DNA of 25,154 nt from contig BFEA01000183.1 of NCBI GenBank assembly GCA_003427395.1, forward strand, positions 2,151,396-2,176,549, in the 5' to 3' direction. The notes under the pieces are model-generated. The model saw nothing but the letters and a program-made list of their open reading frames with translations. It was not told where the DNA came from and made no database searches. Position numbers and translations under genes: made by a program. Source of the DNA: Chara braunii (taxonomy: Eukaryota > Streptophyta > Charophyceae > Charales > Characeae). Shown here in pieces: positions 9,457-18,162 of the stretch. Position 1 is the stretch's first letter; every line of letters begins with the position of its first letter.

Positions 9457-9593
9457 CTCAGCTATTCTCTTCTCTTTCAGCCGTTGCGGCTCCTTTCTCT
9501 TCTTCTTTTTAATCTCCCTAGCGATCTTTTCCTCAGATACACCATCTAGAGCGGATCGCTCACGAGCTACCGCCGCTGGCTTGACTTTCTGAG
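9457..9593 (-). other. Gag-pro to pol junction
   Basis: Between the gag-pro stop and the RT start codon there is a Lys/Arg/Glu-rich stretch readable in two minus-strand frames. The RT frame differs from the gag-pro frame. This could mean that pol was reached by frameshifting or splicing, or that an indel has occurred in this copy. No clear slippery heptamer is visible. Confidence 0.4.
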
Positions 9594-9925
9594 CTACTGT
9601 CTTGTGTCTTTTTGGTCGCCCCCCTTAGGGGGCTGTGCCCTTAAAAAAGACACAGAGACCATTCCTCCGAATTCTTCATCTTCTTCCTTAGGATAGAAGT
9701 TTTCCCCCACACGAACTCGGTTGCCTAAGTCTTCGATCTCTACTATGCGACCTTCTTCTTCCGTAAGCAGTGACCCATACTTCTTCTCGCGAAAGCTCAA
9801 GGAACGACCCGCAAGGGTGACTGATTTTTCCGCTGTTAGAATTGCTCTGTTCCTTGGATCACGAGGCTCTATCGTCTCCATCATAATTCGCCTACCATCT
9901 GGACGCTTGATGGAAAGCATCTGGC

Positions 9926-10244
9926 TTCCATCCGGGCGCTCTATAGTGACAGCATGAACATGGCTCAACCATGTCCGTCCCAGTAGCAGCTCTGAGCTGC
10001 AGTCCCGGACTGCAAAAACAGGCATCGTTACCCTCAACCCTTCGACCTCGATTGTTGCCTTGTGACAAATTCCGGCAACCTTCTGCTTCCTTCCATCAGC
10101 GGTCTCTATCTCGAATTGGTATGACCTATCAAGGTCCAGTCCCAATTGGACCGCCAGATCCTCGTCTATGATGACAGCCTCGCTGCCATTATCAATTACA
10201 GCATGAAGGATTACCTCATCGTTGAGTGTAGTCTGAAATGTCCC
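9926..10244 (-). other. Retroviral-type aspartic protease domain
   Basis: The active-site loop reads AVIDNGSEAVII with the catalytic Asp at codon 10193-10191. The downstream hydrophobic-hydrophobic-Gly motif is ELLLGRTWL. Most retroelement proteases have D-T/S-G; here the middle residue is Asn. The domain is intact within the open part of the gag-pro frame. Confidence 0.85.
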
Positions 10245-10907
10245 ACTGCCTAGAATATAAAACTTGTCAGGAGGCACACCTTCCATCCCATCTAAGAACA
10301 CTGTTGCTGCACGGTCCGCCTTAACGACCACGCTCGATACCGCTACAAAAGATAGTACCTCCTGTTTGGTAGCCATCTGGACTTCATCGCTCAGGGGAAC
10401 GCGCGTCTTGCGCGTGATCATCTGCAACTCATCTCTCGCAGGTCTTGAGGCTGCCAAATACTCGAGTATCGTACATTGCATTGGCTGTCGAAGCGCGCGT
10501 CTGAGAGGCTCGACCGTATCTATATCATCCAGAGTGTTCTTCATTGTGAACTTTTTAGCCCCGCGTTTGCGTGGCGAGAGTATAACTTCTTCACCTTCAA
10601 TCCTCTGCCCGTCCTTCTCTGCCATCACATAATCGGTGTCGGCCTTTCTAGAGGAGGACGCCCTGGCGGACTTCGTCGCTGCCACCCGTATGGGTGTCAC
10701 GGGACTCTCGTCATCCGAGGACAGACTAAGCCTCATGCTCTGGGTTCTTGCGACTCCCTTACCCTTGCTTGGTTGTACTCGCCTAGCCTCCACGTTCTCC
10801 TTCATCGAAGGGAACATCGACACATCCCCAAGGTTATCCGCCCACTTGACGTACTTGCGGTCATCAAGTACGACAAGTCCCTCATCTATCGTCCGTTTGA
10901 GGTCTGG

Positions 10908-10949
10908 GCAGTCTCTCTTCAGGTGATCATCACCCCTGCAATAGATACA
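10908..10949 (-). other. CCHC zinc knuckle of Gag
   Basis: CIYCRGDDHLKRDC fits C-x2-C-x4-H-x4-C exactly, the nucleocapsid RNA-binding knuckle. It is followed by PDLKRTIDEG, the usual continuation in this group of elements. Confidence 0.95.
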
Positions 10950-11342
10950 GGAGTTTTTAGGTGTAGGAGGTCGCTCCTCCGCGCTCCTAATAGCTGGCCG
11001 CCTGACGTCCTGGTTGGACGGTCCGGGGGATCTTGGGTAGTTCGGGGACTTGGGGTACCCTGGCGACACAGTATATCCCCCTCTCTCTGTCCGTTCGTAA
11101 CCGCTTCGATATCCATCTCGGGGGTCCCTGTCCGATTCCCATCTGCCGCGGGAGTCCTCTCTAACCCTCGAGTTAAAATTGCCCGGGCTCCGGTATCCTT
11201 CGACATTCCCACCATACCTGGGACTGTGCGGGTACTGGTCGGATTTGTCTCCTCGACTATAGGAGTCTCCTCCTCGATACCCGTCACGCCGGCGGTCTCT
11301 GTCTATATCATCATCCTGGCGCCTCCGGTCATCCTCCTCCGT

Positions 11343-11414
11343 ACGTCTCCGATCCTCTTCATCTCTACGTCTCCGATCCTTTTCATCCCTACGTCTCCGA
11401 TCCTCTTCATCCCT
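11343..11414. repeat. 24-bp tandem repeat coding Arg/Asp-rich Gag linker
   Basis: ACGTCTCCGATCCTCTTCAT recurs at 11343, 11367 and 11391 with a 24-base period, giving an in-frame eight-residue repeat of the type RRRDEEDR on the minus strand. Degenerate units extend it on both sides. The product is a highly charged linker between capsid and zinc knuckle, probably RNA-binding or disordered. Confidence 0.9.
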
Positions 11415-12763
11415 TTCCCTCGCGCGGCAATCAGCTAGTGTGCGAGGGTTCTGATCTTCAACGCTTCTCCACGGATCGGTGTTCCTACGGTCCCACCTCA
11501 AAGAATAGGGGGATCCAGGCTTATCCCGGTACGTAGTCGCGACTTTCGTCTCGAAGTCTACCATCTTCCTGACCATTCCCTTCATCATCTCTTTCATCTC
11601 CTCTATTGCCACGTCATTATCCCCTGACCGTTGGAGTTTGTCGGCGTCCATCAGATAACGTCGTTCTGCCCAAGGTTTGTCATTAAAGTCTGGGCACCTA
11701 TCAGTCCCATACTCTTTGTAGAGAGAATAATCCTCTCGCTGCATGCCTCTCCAGAGTAAATCCTTGTAGTCATTGGCTTTTGCCTTCATTGCCAGCTTAA
11801 GCAATGCAGTGAATTCTAACTTATCATGAGGCGTCTCCCTCAGCACCGCCTTTTGTTTCCCTCTGGGTAATTTACAAAGGAAGATTGTGCATCTTTCCAC
11901 TTTCGACAACTTTCCTCTTGTCATAAGGGCGTCAGATACCTTCTGAAAACGCATCCCAAAGGCTTGGACACTCTCGCCCTCTCTTTGAGTCAACACCTTT
12001 AAATCTTGGATTGAATACTTGACATCTTCTAACTTAAAGAGCTCATAAAGGTTGCCTTTATACGTAACTCACCTCCTATCCTTCGGTCGTGCTTCCTTTA
12101 TGACTCGACTCAGACTCGGGTCTGTATTGAATAAGAAGTTGTATATAATCTCTCCCTCAGTCCATTGACTTTGGTAGGCATGCAACTCCCACGTCTCAAG
12201 GTATTCAGTGATACCGCATCCCAGGAAAACGGGAGGCCTGGTATCTTATTATGAGGGCTGATGCGAGATGATGAACCTATCTCTCGTCTCGTATGGAAGG
12301 AGATGTGATTCCCCCGTCCCAGGATCAAAAATCTGTCTGGCCATGGCAGCTCTCTCCCTATCCCTCCAAAGCTGCTCTCTAATAAACTGGTCCCTCCATT
12401 CTTCTCCTCCTAGATAGGCTCTATCTTCTCTACGCTCGTACATAGACGAGCGTTGGATAAATGATTCACGTCGAAAACTCGGAGGTTCGGTCTGAAACTC
12501 TGGTCGATCTACTGGGGCAGCCCAATTGGGCTCGGTAACGACTGGAGGCGCCATCACCTCGGGCTCGCCGTCGTCCGGCGGCTCTACGCACCTCAAAGGG
12601 GCATTCTGTCGGAAACGCTCCTTGAGGTATCTTGGAGCGAGGTCCGGTGATGCTCGGTATACAGCTTGCTCCTCGTCCAGATGCGGTCCCATAGTGTCGG
12701 ATTCCATATACTTGTTTCTCTCCCGGTTGAATTTGTAAGCAGCTCAGGCCTGATTGTTGAACC

Positions 12764-12910
12764 AGCAGCCTGGACCTGATATCAGAATTGGCAGCCCAGA
12801 CCTAATGTCAGAACTGGCAGCCCGGACCTAATGTCAGAACCGGCAGCCCAGACCTTATGTCAGAACTGGCAGCCCGGACCTAATGTCAGAACTGGCAGCC
12901 CGTACCTATG
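12764..12910. repeat. 26-bp tandem repeat just upstream of gag
   Basis: GGCAGCCCGGACCTAATGTC recurs about five to six times at 26-base spacing with few changes (Cys/Thr-type C/T and A/G swaps). It lies between the gag ATG at 12707 and the end of the preceding ORF at 12922. The period is not a multiple of three, so it is probably untranslated leader just before gag. Confidence 0.9.
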
Positions 12911-12921
12911 AAAGAACTCAA

Positions 12922-13152
12922 TCACTTGTCTGCGACTGCTCTCAAAACCGCAAGAAGTCTACCAGCCTCGTCTCGTATCTCGTGCTCACCCTCGATGCCT
13001 AAGATTCCCGAATCAAAATAAAGTTCTCCTTCTTGATCCTCTATGCAACTAACACCCCTTCTTATCTCTAGCACTCCCGCCTCTGGTATCCTTACCCTCC
13101 TACGAATTCCAGTCGCGAACCCTCTCAACTCCTCTCGAGTGCAAGATCTCAA
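12922..13152 (-). CDS. Small ORF before gag, unknown, possibly the shifted end of the B2 ORF
   Basis: I do not recognise this frame of about 76 codons. It overlaps the end of the preceding ORF in another frame, starts without ATG, and reads a moderately charged sequence with GIRRRVRIPEAGVLEIRRG and EDQEGELYFDSGILG. It ends shortly before the 26-bp repeats. The absence of its own ATG and the overlap suggest that it is the C-terminal part of the upstream B-type protein after a frameshift. Alternating charged and beta-branched residues suggest beta strands, but this is only an impression. Confidence 0.4.
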   Translation of the reverse strand: MRSCTREELRGFATGIRRRVRIPEAGVLEIRRGVSCIEDQEGELYFDSGILGIEGEHEIRDEAGRLLAVLRAVADK

Positions 13153-13729
13153 GTACTCTCATATATCCACCAACGCTCTCTGCGCTAGACCTCTCGACCC
13201 TTGATGCACAACGCGGGTTCCTGCCCGCGGGTAATTTCCCCCTACGACCATCAAACTTAAAGTATCGAAGCGCTAGACCAACCACTGCCTCATTGCTCCT
13301 TCCTTGAATCACCTGACGCGGTACAGGAGGTCTGGGCAACCCCTGAAAGAGCGTTATCTGGGTACCCCAGACTACCTCCTTACCCAGTGCTTGGAACTTA
13401 TCCCGCTCACTCTCAACCACTTTTACTACACGCTCCCAGCACCGCCCGTAAATCAAATCGCTCTGTCGCTCTGCTGGAAGGTAAATCCTAACATCATACA
13501 CCTCAATGGGGACGAACCGGACTGTGATAATATAAAGGCGTATCCGCTCCCAACCGCTGTCCACTAACTCATATGTCACTACTTCGTACGGAATCACTTC
13601 TCTTCGCCCCAAGGAACTTAACCGCTCGCAGACTCCCGCTAACTCCTTGTCCGAAGGTCTGTTGCCCGCAAGGAACCTCTCTCTCCTAGCCTCTAGCTCT
13701 CGCTCAGAGACGGCTCTTCCTTCTCTCAT
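13100..13729 (-). CDS. Family B ORF, copy 2, unknown function
   Basis: This 209-codon frame starts at ATG 13729, ten bases after the stop of the upstream ORF. Its middle matches the ORF at 16550-16116 by eye: ELEARRERFL...EL...RL, then IPYEVVTYELV (IPYELVTYDYV in the other), EVYDVRIYLPAER (NEYDVRGYIPATR), a Trp followed by a basic helix with VESERDKFQALGKEVVWGT (EVVRLQQEGKVVNWDT), and LPRPPV (IPRPPV). I know no named domain with this pattern. The part after PRPPV is longer here, and its last residues may be out of frame. Its place before gag in a retrotransposon recalls the ORF1 of Ogre-type elements, whose role is also unknown. Confidence 0.65.
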   Translation of the reverse strand: MREGRAVSERELEARRERFLAGNRPSDKELAGVCERLSSLGRREVIPYEVVTYELVDSGWERIRLYIITVRFVPIEVYDVRIYLPAERQSDLIYGRCWERVVKVVESERDKFQALGKEVVWGTQITLFQGLPRPPVPRQVIQGRSNEAVVGLALRYFKFDGRRGKLPAGRNPRCASRVERSSAESVGGYMRVLEILHSRGVERVRDWNS

Positions 13730-13738
13730 ACCTATGAC

Positions 13739-14083
13739 CTACCCTGAGCACTCCATGTCCACCAAGGCTAGGGCTACCAAAATCCTCTCCGCGGACTCCT
13801 CCAAGTACTGATAGAATGCCTCAAAATCGTCTATGTCCCCAAAATCTTCAATCTCTGCCAGGGTCCAAAGAGACTCACTCCGGTACTGGTCGTGTGCTTT
13901 GAGGATTCTTAGAACCGAACTTTCTACTATGACCTTTGCAAAGTCTCCTGACACCTCAGCCTCACTCTTTAGAAGTCTCTCGGCTTTCCTCGGAGACTCG
14001 CGCCACTCTCTACTCAGGGTCACTCCATCGTAGGGGGACAAGTGCAACGAATAGTAGATCAGTCGCGCACTCCCTTCTCCTAC
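13739..14083 (-). CDS. Family C ORF, copy 4, second part
   Basis: The frame is open from the TAG at 14086-14084 down to a stop at 13739, with no good ATG. It opens with LIYYSLHLSPYDGV, resembling the central strand motif of the other C copies (YVEYTIYFHRADGRV; VVYEVIVCVKGRV), followed by SPRKAERLLK where another copy has TPAEARS. An acidic, helical stretch follows (TLAEIEDFGDIDDFEAFYQYLEES, quoted here in part only for its acidity). The first part of this copy is probably the short ORF at 14220-14095, separated by a frameshift. Function unknown. Confidence 0.5.
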   Translation of the reverse strand, partial: VGEGSARLIYYSLHLSPYDGVTLSREWRESPRKAERLLKSEAEVSGDFAKVIVESSVLRILKAHDQYRSESLWTLAEIEDFGDIDDFEAFYQYLEESAERILVALALVDMECSG

Positions 14084-14094
14084 CTAGAGTCCAG

Positions 14095-14220
14095 TCACCC
14101 GCGCCTTTTGTACTGTTCTCTAGTGCTCTCCACTTCCTCGATCATGGTGAGCCTCTCTAGTTGCTCCAACTGTATTCTAACACAAACGGTTAGCCCGTCC
14201 AACCTTCCCAAAACTCGCAT
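14095..14220 (-). pseudogene. Family C, copy 4, N-terminal fragment
   Basis: A 41-codon frame starts at ATG 14220 and ends at TGA 14097-14095. It reads LTVCVRIQLEQLERLTMIEE, comparable with the openings LRVTLSLRRDRIGG and LRVSIEEELSNSEF of the other C copies. The continuation lies in another frame just downstream, so this looks like one gene split by an indel. Confidence 0.4.
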
Positions 14221-14237
14221 AGAATATCTTTCGGAGC

Positions 14238-14630
14238 TCACTCTCCCTTTTCATTCTTCGTCACCCCTGCAACATCCTTCTTTTCACCCGACGTTGCAGT
14301 CTCTATCAACTCTTCTTTCCTTTCTGTCGACTCGAGTGATCCCTCGTTCCTATAACTTCTTCTCTTGACACTCTCTAGAAATTCTAGCCTCCATCTCCTA
14401 AAGAAATCTCTGTCCTTTATAAAAAGTCTTCTTAGGGTCTTCGTCGCACCTTCTATTTTGCGCAGCTCACTCTTTCCTTTGTTGGGCCCGCAGTCCTGAA
14501 TCTTGAGGGTGAGTTCCCTAACCCGTTCTGCCACTGGTTTAATAATGCGCTCTTCTACTCTTTTTTCCCTTCCTTCTAGATCTTCCATCTTCCGCGATCC
14601 ATCTCTTCCCTTATCCTGAACTTCTATCAC
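14238..14630 (-). CDS. Charged, helix-rich ORF, unknown
   Basis: This frame has about 130 codons, begins with GTG (not ATG) and overlaps the end of the C2 ORF by a few bases. It is dominated by Lys, Arg and Glu, with heptad-like hydrophobic spacing (ERIIKPVAERVRELTLKIQD), and contains IKDRDFFRRWRLEFLESVKR, comparable with IFFRRVYWCQLL at the start of the B1 ORF. It is probably the frameshifted continuation of C2 and may have led into a B-type domain. No known family recognised. Confidence 0.45.
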   Translation of the reverse strand: MIEVQDKGRDGSRKMEDLEGREKRVEERIIKPVAERVRELTLKIQDCGPNKGKSELRKIEGATKTLRRLFIKDRDFFRRWRLEFLESVKRRSYRNEGSLESTERKEELIETATSGEKKDVAGVTKNEKGE

Positions 14631-14854
14631 ATATTGCTTCGAGCCTCCGCGGGTGTCTCGTCCCGAATTATCTTCAAACGCACTCTTCCTTTAACGCATA
14701 CGATCACCTCATATACTACCCAGCACTGTATCGTCAATTCCCTCAACGCTCCTAGTCTCTGCTCCCGTATGACGTCCTCAACAAGTTCTTTGAACTCGCT
14801 GTTGGACAGTTCTTCTTCTATGCTCACTCTCAAAAGAATCTGTAGGTCTCGTTG
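14627..14854 (-). CDS. Family C ORF, copy 2
   Basis: The frame opens after the TGA at 14857-14855 and has no ATG at its beginning. It reads RDLQILLRVSIEEELSNSEF, then EDVIREQRLGALREL, then QCWVVYEVIVCVKGRVRL and IRDETPAEARS. The same order appears at 15181-15068 (QTKITYEVMVWSAGYL, FFDETVAETRS) and at 16926-16684 (DRDILRVTLSL, QRYVEYTIYFHRADGRV). About 75 residues, probably a small beta-rich domain. I do not recognise it, and the missing start suggests truncation. Confidence 0.5.
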   Translation of the reverse strand, partial: QRDLQILLRVSIEEELSNSEFKELVEDVIREQRLGALRELTIQCWVVYEVIVCVKGRVRLKIIRDETPAEARSNM

Positions 14855-15057
14855 TCACACACTAACTGCCTAGAAACAACCCGAGCGTAGGGAAAACGTC
14901 GCCGAGAAGAGAGACTCCTCGTCTCAATTCCTCGAGTAGCCACTCGGGGGTTCCTCTCGCTCACGCTCCTCCAGGAGTCCGATCCCCTGTGGTCCCACCG
15001 GAGTGAATATGAAGCTCGAGGTCTATACCTATACAGCTGCTGCTCGTGCTCTGTCAT
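14830..15057 (-). CDS. ORF with a duplicated Gag motif
   Basis: A 76-codon frame starts with ATG at 15057. Residues from codon 15009 read YSLRWDHRGSDSWRSV and then NPR at a short distance. Gag has YSLRWDRRNTDPWRSV followed by NPR at 11507-11435, and the nucleotides also match in blocks. The rest of the ORF does not resemble gag. Either a piece of gag was copied into this block, or both proteins share a short functional motif such as an RNA or capsid contact. Confidence 0.55.
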   Translation of the reverse strand: MTEHEQQLYRYRPRASYSLRWDHRGSDSWRSVSERNPRVATRGIETRSLSSRRRFPYARVVSRQLVCDNETYRFF

Positions 15058-15067
15058 GACAGGGTAA

Positions 15068-15285
15068 TCATATCCTACTCCTAGTTTCTGCTACCGTCTC
15101 ATCGAAGAACAACTCAGCGCGCAGGTACCCTGCTGACCACACCATTACTTCATACGTTATCTTGGTCTGAAAAGTTACGCATTCGAGAACTCCTGCTCTG
15201 TTATGTTGTCGTCTTTGTGAGCTCTAAGTAGGACTGTAATCGTGAAACCCTCGTTCACTAATTGCCTGCTCACTCTAATCCCTAC
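15068..15285 (-). pseudogene. Family C, copy 3, frameshifted
   Basis: Two frames join here. From 15285 a frame reads EGFTITVLLRAHKDDNITEQ and stops with TAA at 15177-15175. From 15181 another reads CVTFQTKITYEVMVWSAGYL and FFDETVAETRS to TGA at 15070-15068. Together they follow the same order as the C2 ORF, including the DET-x-AE-x-RS motif. One indel near 15180 explains the break. Function unknown. Confidence 0.5.
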
Positions 15286-15287
15286 AG

Positions 15288-16070
15288 TCAGTCGCCCTGG
15301 CATCCCTCCCGTTCGCTATGCACAAACAAGTTTCTCAGGTCCTCCAGTCCGACGTACTTGTCTTCTGCGCGCCTTCGACAATAGTTTATTAGATCTGCAG
15401 GTCTTAACAAATCCACCCAACAGGTAGCGTCTATCAAGTCTCTCCGCGTCTCCTTATCCGGAGGTCCCCACCTTACACAGACTGAGTAGTATGCTTCTCG
15501 GGATCGAGGCTCTAGTCCCAGCAATAGCGCGTGCAGAGTGTGATCGACTGCTTCCCTCAAGCAGTCCACACTCCCGTAAGTTTGTTCTATAACAAACCTA
15601 GGTAAGACCATCCGCCAGCTTCCTATCGGATGGTAAATCTGTGGGGGAGGCCCGACCACGATCCGCGTGGTAAAAGGTCTACCTCTAGCAGTGTGTGCCA
15701 GTCGTCGTCTCACTATCGCCTCAACTAAGACCTCATATTTCCACCAGGTTCTACTAACGCCTGCAAGTGTCAGCCCTATCTCTATATCTTTCGCCTCATC
15801 AAACACAAGATGTCCTATACCCTCTACTCGTCGAGGGAATCCTTGGTCTTCAGTAATCACTGTCCACAAGAAAACTCATTTCGCCAGCCAAGTGCCGTAA
15901 TGCAGAGTTGGCACCCAAGCTCCTTCGTCTAAACGTACTGGAAGTGGCACATCATATCCCAGCGCGTATCTCTTAGTCCTATCAAATCTCTCACTCTAGG
16001 GGACTTTGTTCCTCGTGTGAACATATACGTCAACCACACGTCCGATTCGCTCCTCATCACTCCATCCGAA
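15288..16070 (-). pseudogene. Family A, copy 3, two in-frame stops
   Basis: After a TAA at 16073-16071, one frame runs to 15288 and is broken by TAG (15998-15996) and TGA (15878-15876). Landmarks shared with A1 and A2 appear in order: an LP...W...W segment with LW, a helical stretch rich in Glu/Ala, RGRPF (GRAPF in A1), RMVLPRFVIEQTYG (RVVLPSFVVDSVFG in A1), and VRWGPPDKE (LRWGDERVQ in A1). The acidic C-terminal tail seen in A1 and A2 is not evident, so this copy is shorter or truncated. The longest uninterrupted part is 15869-15288. No known domain recognised. Confidence 0.6.
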
Positions 16071-16115
16071 TTACTTCGGATCTCTGGTTCGAGTAACTAA
16101 CTTTATCATATTGTG

Positions 16116-16550
16116 TCACTCATACCTAGATAAGTTTCTTCCTATAACTGGAGGCCTTGGAATACTTTCGAATACCCTGACCCCAGTATCCCAATTGACT
16201 ACCTTTCCCTCCTGTTGTAATCTGACTACTTCTCCTGCCACCAATCTAGCATAACTCTTCCACGCCTTTTCACTTAGATTCCTTTCTGCCCTGGTCGCAG
16301 GAATGTAACCTCGCACATCGTACTCGTTCAACTTAGTAAAGTGATAAGTAAGAACATATACCCTCCGAGGGTCTATACCTCCTCCTTGGACGTAGTCGTA
16401 CGTGACCAGTTCATACGGGATAAATCCTCTCCTCGTCCTTCTATTCAGAGATCGTATGACATTACCAATCTCCTCTTTCGTAGGCCCCCGCCCTTCGACG
16501 AGCAGCTGACACCAGTAAACTCGTCTAAAGAAGATCGCATGCCTACCCAT
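16116..16550 (-). CDS. Family B ORF, copy 1, unknown function
   Basis: The frame has 144 codons with an ATG at 16550. It begins with a basic, aromatic stretch (IFFRRVYWCQLL), then GPTKEEIGNVI, IPYELVTYDYV, NEYDVRGYIPATRAE, a Trp-containing helix, LQQEGKVVNWDTGV and ESIPRPPV near the end. Compared with copy 2 (13729-13100) it stops soon after PRPPV. The order of motifs is conserved between the two despite low overall identity, which argues that both derive from a real protein. The N terminus may have been longer: a C-type ORF lies just upstream (16926-16684), with a broken linker between them. Function unknown. Confidence 0.65.
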   Translation of the reverse strand: MGRHAIFFRRVYWCQLLVEGRGPTKEEIGNVIRSLNRRTRRGFIPYELVTYDYVQGGGIDPRRVYVLTYHFTKLNEYDVRGYIPATRAERNLSEKAWKSYARLVAGEVVRLQQEGKVVNWDTGVRVFESIPRPPVIGRNLSRYE

Positions 16551-16683
16551 CTGTTGTCTCCACCATCTTGTCTACCTCTCTCCTTCCAGCTCACTCATAC
16601 TCATCGTCCCATGCTAAACCCTCTCAATGTCTGTCTCTCTTAGTCCTTTTCCACGCACTCTATCTTACAACGCCGCTACCTTC

Positions 16684-16926
16684 TCAGACAACTCTACCAC
16701 TTAGGCTCAAAATAGTCGAGTAGGTCATGGTGTTGTGCACTCTACCGTCAGCTCTATGGAAGTAGATGGTATACTCGACATATCTCTGGCCTCTCCATAT
16801 CTCCAGGGCATGCTCGGTCATGAGTCTGATCCGGCGCGCAACATCGTCCATCGCCTCTTCTTCCCAACCCCCTATCCTATCTCGTCGCAAGGAAAGGGTC
16901 ACTCTCAGTATGTCTCTGTCCGCCAT
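16684..16926 (-). CDS. Family C ORF, copy 1, unknown function
   Basis: This 80-codon frame starts with ATG at 16926. It reads MADRDILRVTLSLRRDRIGG, an acidic/basic helix (EEEAMDDVARRIRL), then QRYVEYTIYFHRADGRV. The other three C copies show the same opening and the same central strand. It is the only copy with an ATG immediately before the shared part, so its start may show where the family begins. The 130 bases down to the next ORF contain stops in every frame. I recognise no family. Confidence 0.55.
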   Translation of the reverse strand: MADRDILRVTLSLRRDRIGGWEEEAMDDVARRIRLMTEHALEIWRGQRYVEYTIYFHRADGRVHNTMTYSTILSLSGRVV

Positions 16927-18090
16927 CTCTATTGTCTAAAGTTATCTCCCTGTGTGTACCAACCGACTCTCCACTACTGCTCTCTCTAGGCCACGCCCGG
17001 ATATGCCCTGCCTCTAGTTGTCTCTCGCATCCGGCATATCCTCATCTCCGTCCTCATCTACCCCCTGTCCCCAAGGGATATCCTCTTGTCCCTCGGCCTG
17101 AAGGAGATGTCCCCAACCGTCCTCCAGCTGCGCTACTCCTCCGACCGGCTCCTGGCGATCTCCTATCACCAGGTCTCCCCAGCCCTGGTTCTGCTCATCC
17201 CAATGCTCTAGATCGTCTGCTGCCTCCCACTCTCTGTCCTCAGCGTACCACCCAAGATCCTCCCCCTCTGTGTGTATCTGCTGATAATACAGCTCAACCT
17301 CCCAAGACGGAATAAGCGGGGCATGCCTGTCCTCAGGTGTCTCACTCAGGAGTGCACCTAAACCCTCCAAATAGTCGACCGGTCTCTGAGCCTCTCTCTC
17401 CAAGGCTAGCCAGAACTCTAAGGGCTGATATGGGTAGGTGGAGTCCTGCTCTCCTGAAGGCGCTAAGGCCCGTATAAACTCTACGAGCTGGAGCCCTCTC
17501 TCTCCTGTAAACGGCCCTCCGATGAACTGAGAGTAGGCGATTCAATCGCGATCTGCTAACCCTCTCCTCAGTCCGTCTAACTCGAGACTAGCGGAGTAGG
17601 TCTCAACAATGTGAGTCAGTCCCCAGAGCTCCTCCACTACGAACAAGGGAAGCCTCACCCGCAGTCGTACCGATGGGAAAGCAAAAGTCCCTCTGATCCA
17701 GAGCCGATCCGGAGGATCGTCCTCATCTCACTAATCGGGCTGTGCAACCCCTCACTACCCGCACGGACACTATCTACCAGTCCAGATAGAATCCCTCTAG
17801 CCTCCTGCTCACAGCGCCAAAACTCGTGCACCAGACCCTCAAAATAGGCCGTGGCCCTCACCGAGCTCGAGTAATAAATATGTCCTATGACCTCAATACT
17901 CGTCGTCTCTGGTGCCCGCCAGCGCTGAGCATCGTGTCGATATGTCTCTACCGCATACACCCACAGGTGCACGTCTAGCCCCAACTGTATCGATCTCCAA
18001 GCGGAATGGAGTCTGGGCTCAACCACGCTCCTCGCCGGTAGATCGAACTCTAACACGTCGGGCTCCACTCTCTCAGGGGGCCTTGGCCAT

Positions 18091-18162
18091 CTCCATCTGG
18101 CACTGTCGATTGCTCGCCGGAGCTCGCGATCCAACCAACTCCATCTGGCACTGTCGATTGCT
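18091..18162. repeat. 24-bp direct repeat, 48 bp apart
   Basis: CTCCATCTGGCACTGTCGAT plus four more bases occurs exactly at 18091-18114 and 18139-18162. The 48-base period keeps frame and duplicates AIDSARW in the A2 ORF. It looks like a recent tandem duplication. Confidence 0.9.
18117..18143. repeat. 27-bp repeat shared by A2 start and A1 end
   Basis: A 27-base string beginning CCGGAGCTCGCGATCC is exact here and at 18577-18603. It encodes SWLDRELR in both ORFs, at the N terminus of A2 and near the end of the structured part of A1. It probably marks the joint of the tandem duplication that produced A1 and A2. Confidence 0.85.

Larger units (their letters stand above)
9594..12707 (-). pseudogene. 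gag-pro: Gag-protease polyprotein, three in-frame stops
   Basis: One frame runs from ATG at 12707 to TAG at 9594 (1037 codons) without a frameshift. It is broken by TAA TAA (12251-12246) and TGA (12071-12069). The N-terminal part (to 12252) is Pro/Glu/Arg-rich. The stretch between the stops, including ITEYLETWELHAYQSQWTEG, and the part after them, QREGESVQAFGMRFQKVSDA, match the pattern of the retrotransposon gag capsid region. Then come a very charged Arg/Asp repeat, a CCHC zinc knuckle and an aspartic protease. The 800-codon stretch below 11996 has no internal stop. Gag would form the particle and bind RNA; protease would cut the polyprotein. The gag-pro fusion in one frame is common in Ty3/Gypsy. 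The stops, two of them adjacent, indicate decay by point mutation. Confidence 0.9.

Noticed and set aside
10476-11438. 320-codon plus-strand frame over gag
   Set aside because: It is antisense to the gag-pro frame, which has a CCHC knuckle and a protease. The composition (Ser/Pro/Ile repeats) mirrors the Arg/Asp repeat of gag, and nothing in it is recognisable.
12064-12078. Strong splice-donor-like AGGAGGTGAGT at the gag TGA
   Set aside because: Sequence on both sides continues the same gag frame, so an intron starting here would remove coding sequence. It is more likely a nonsense mutation that happens to resemble a donor.
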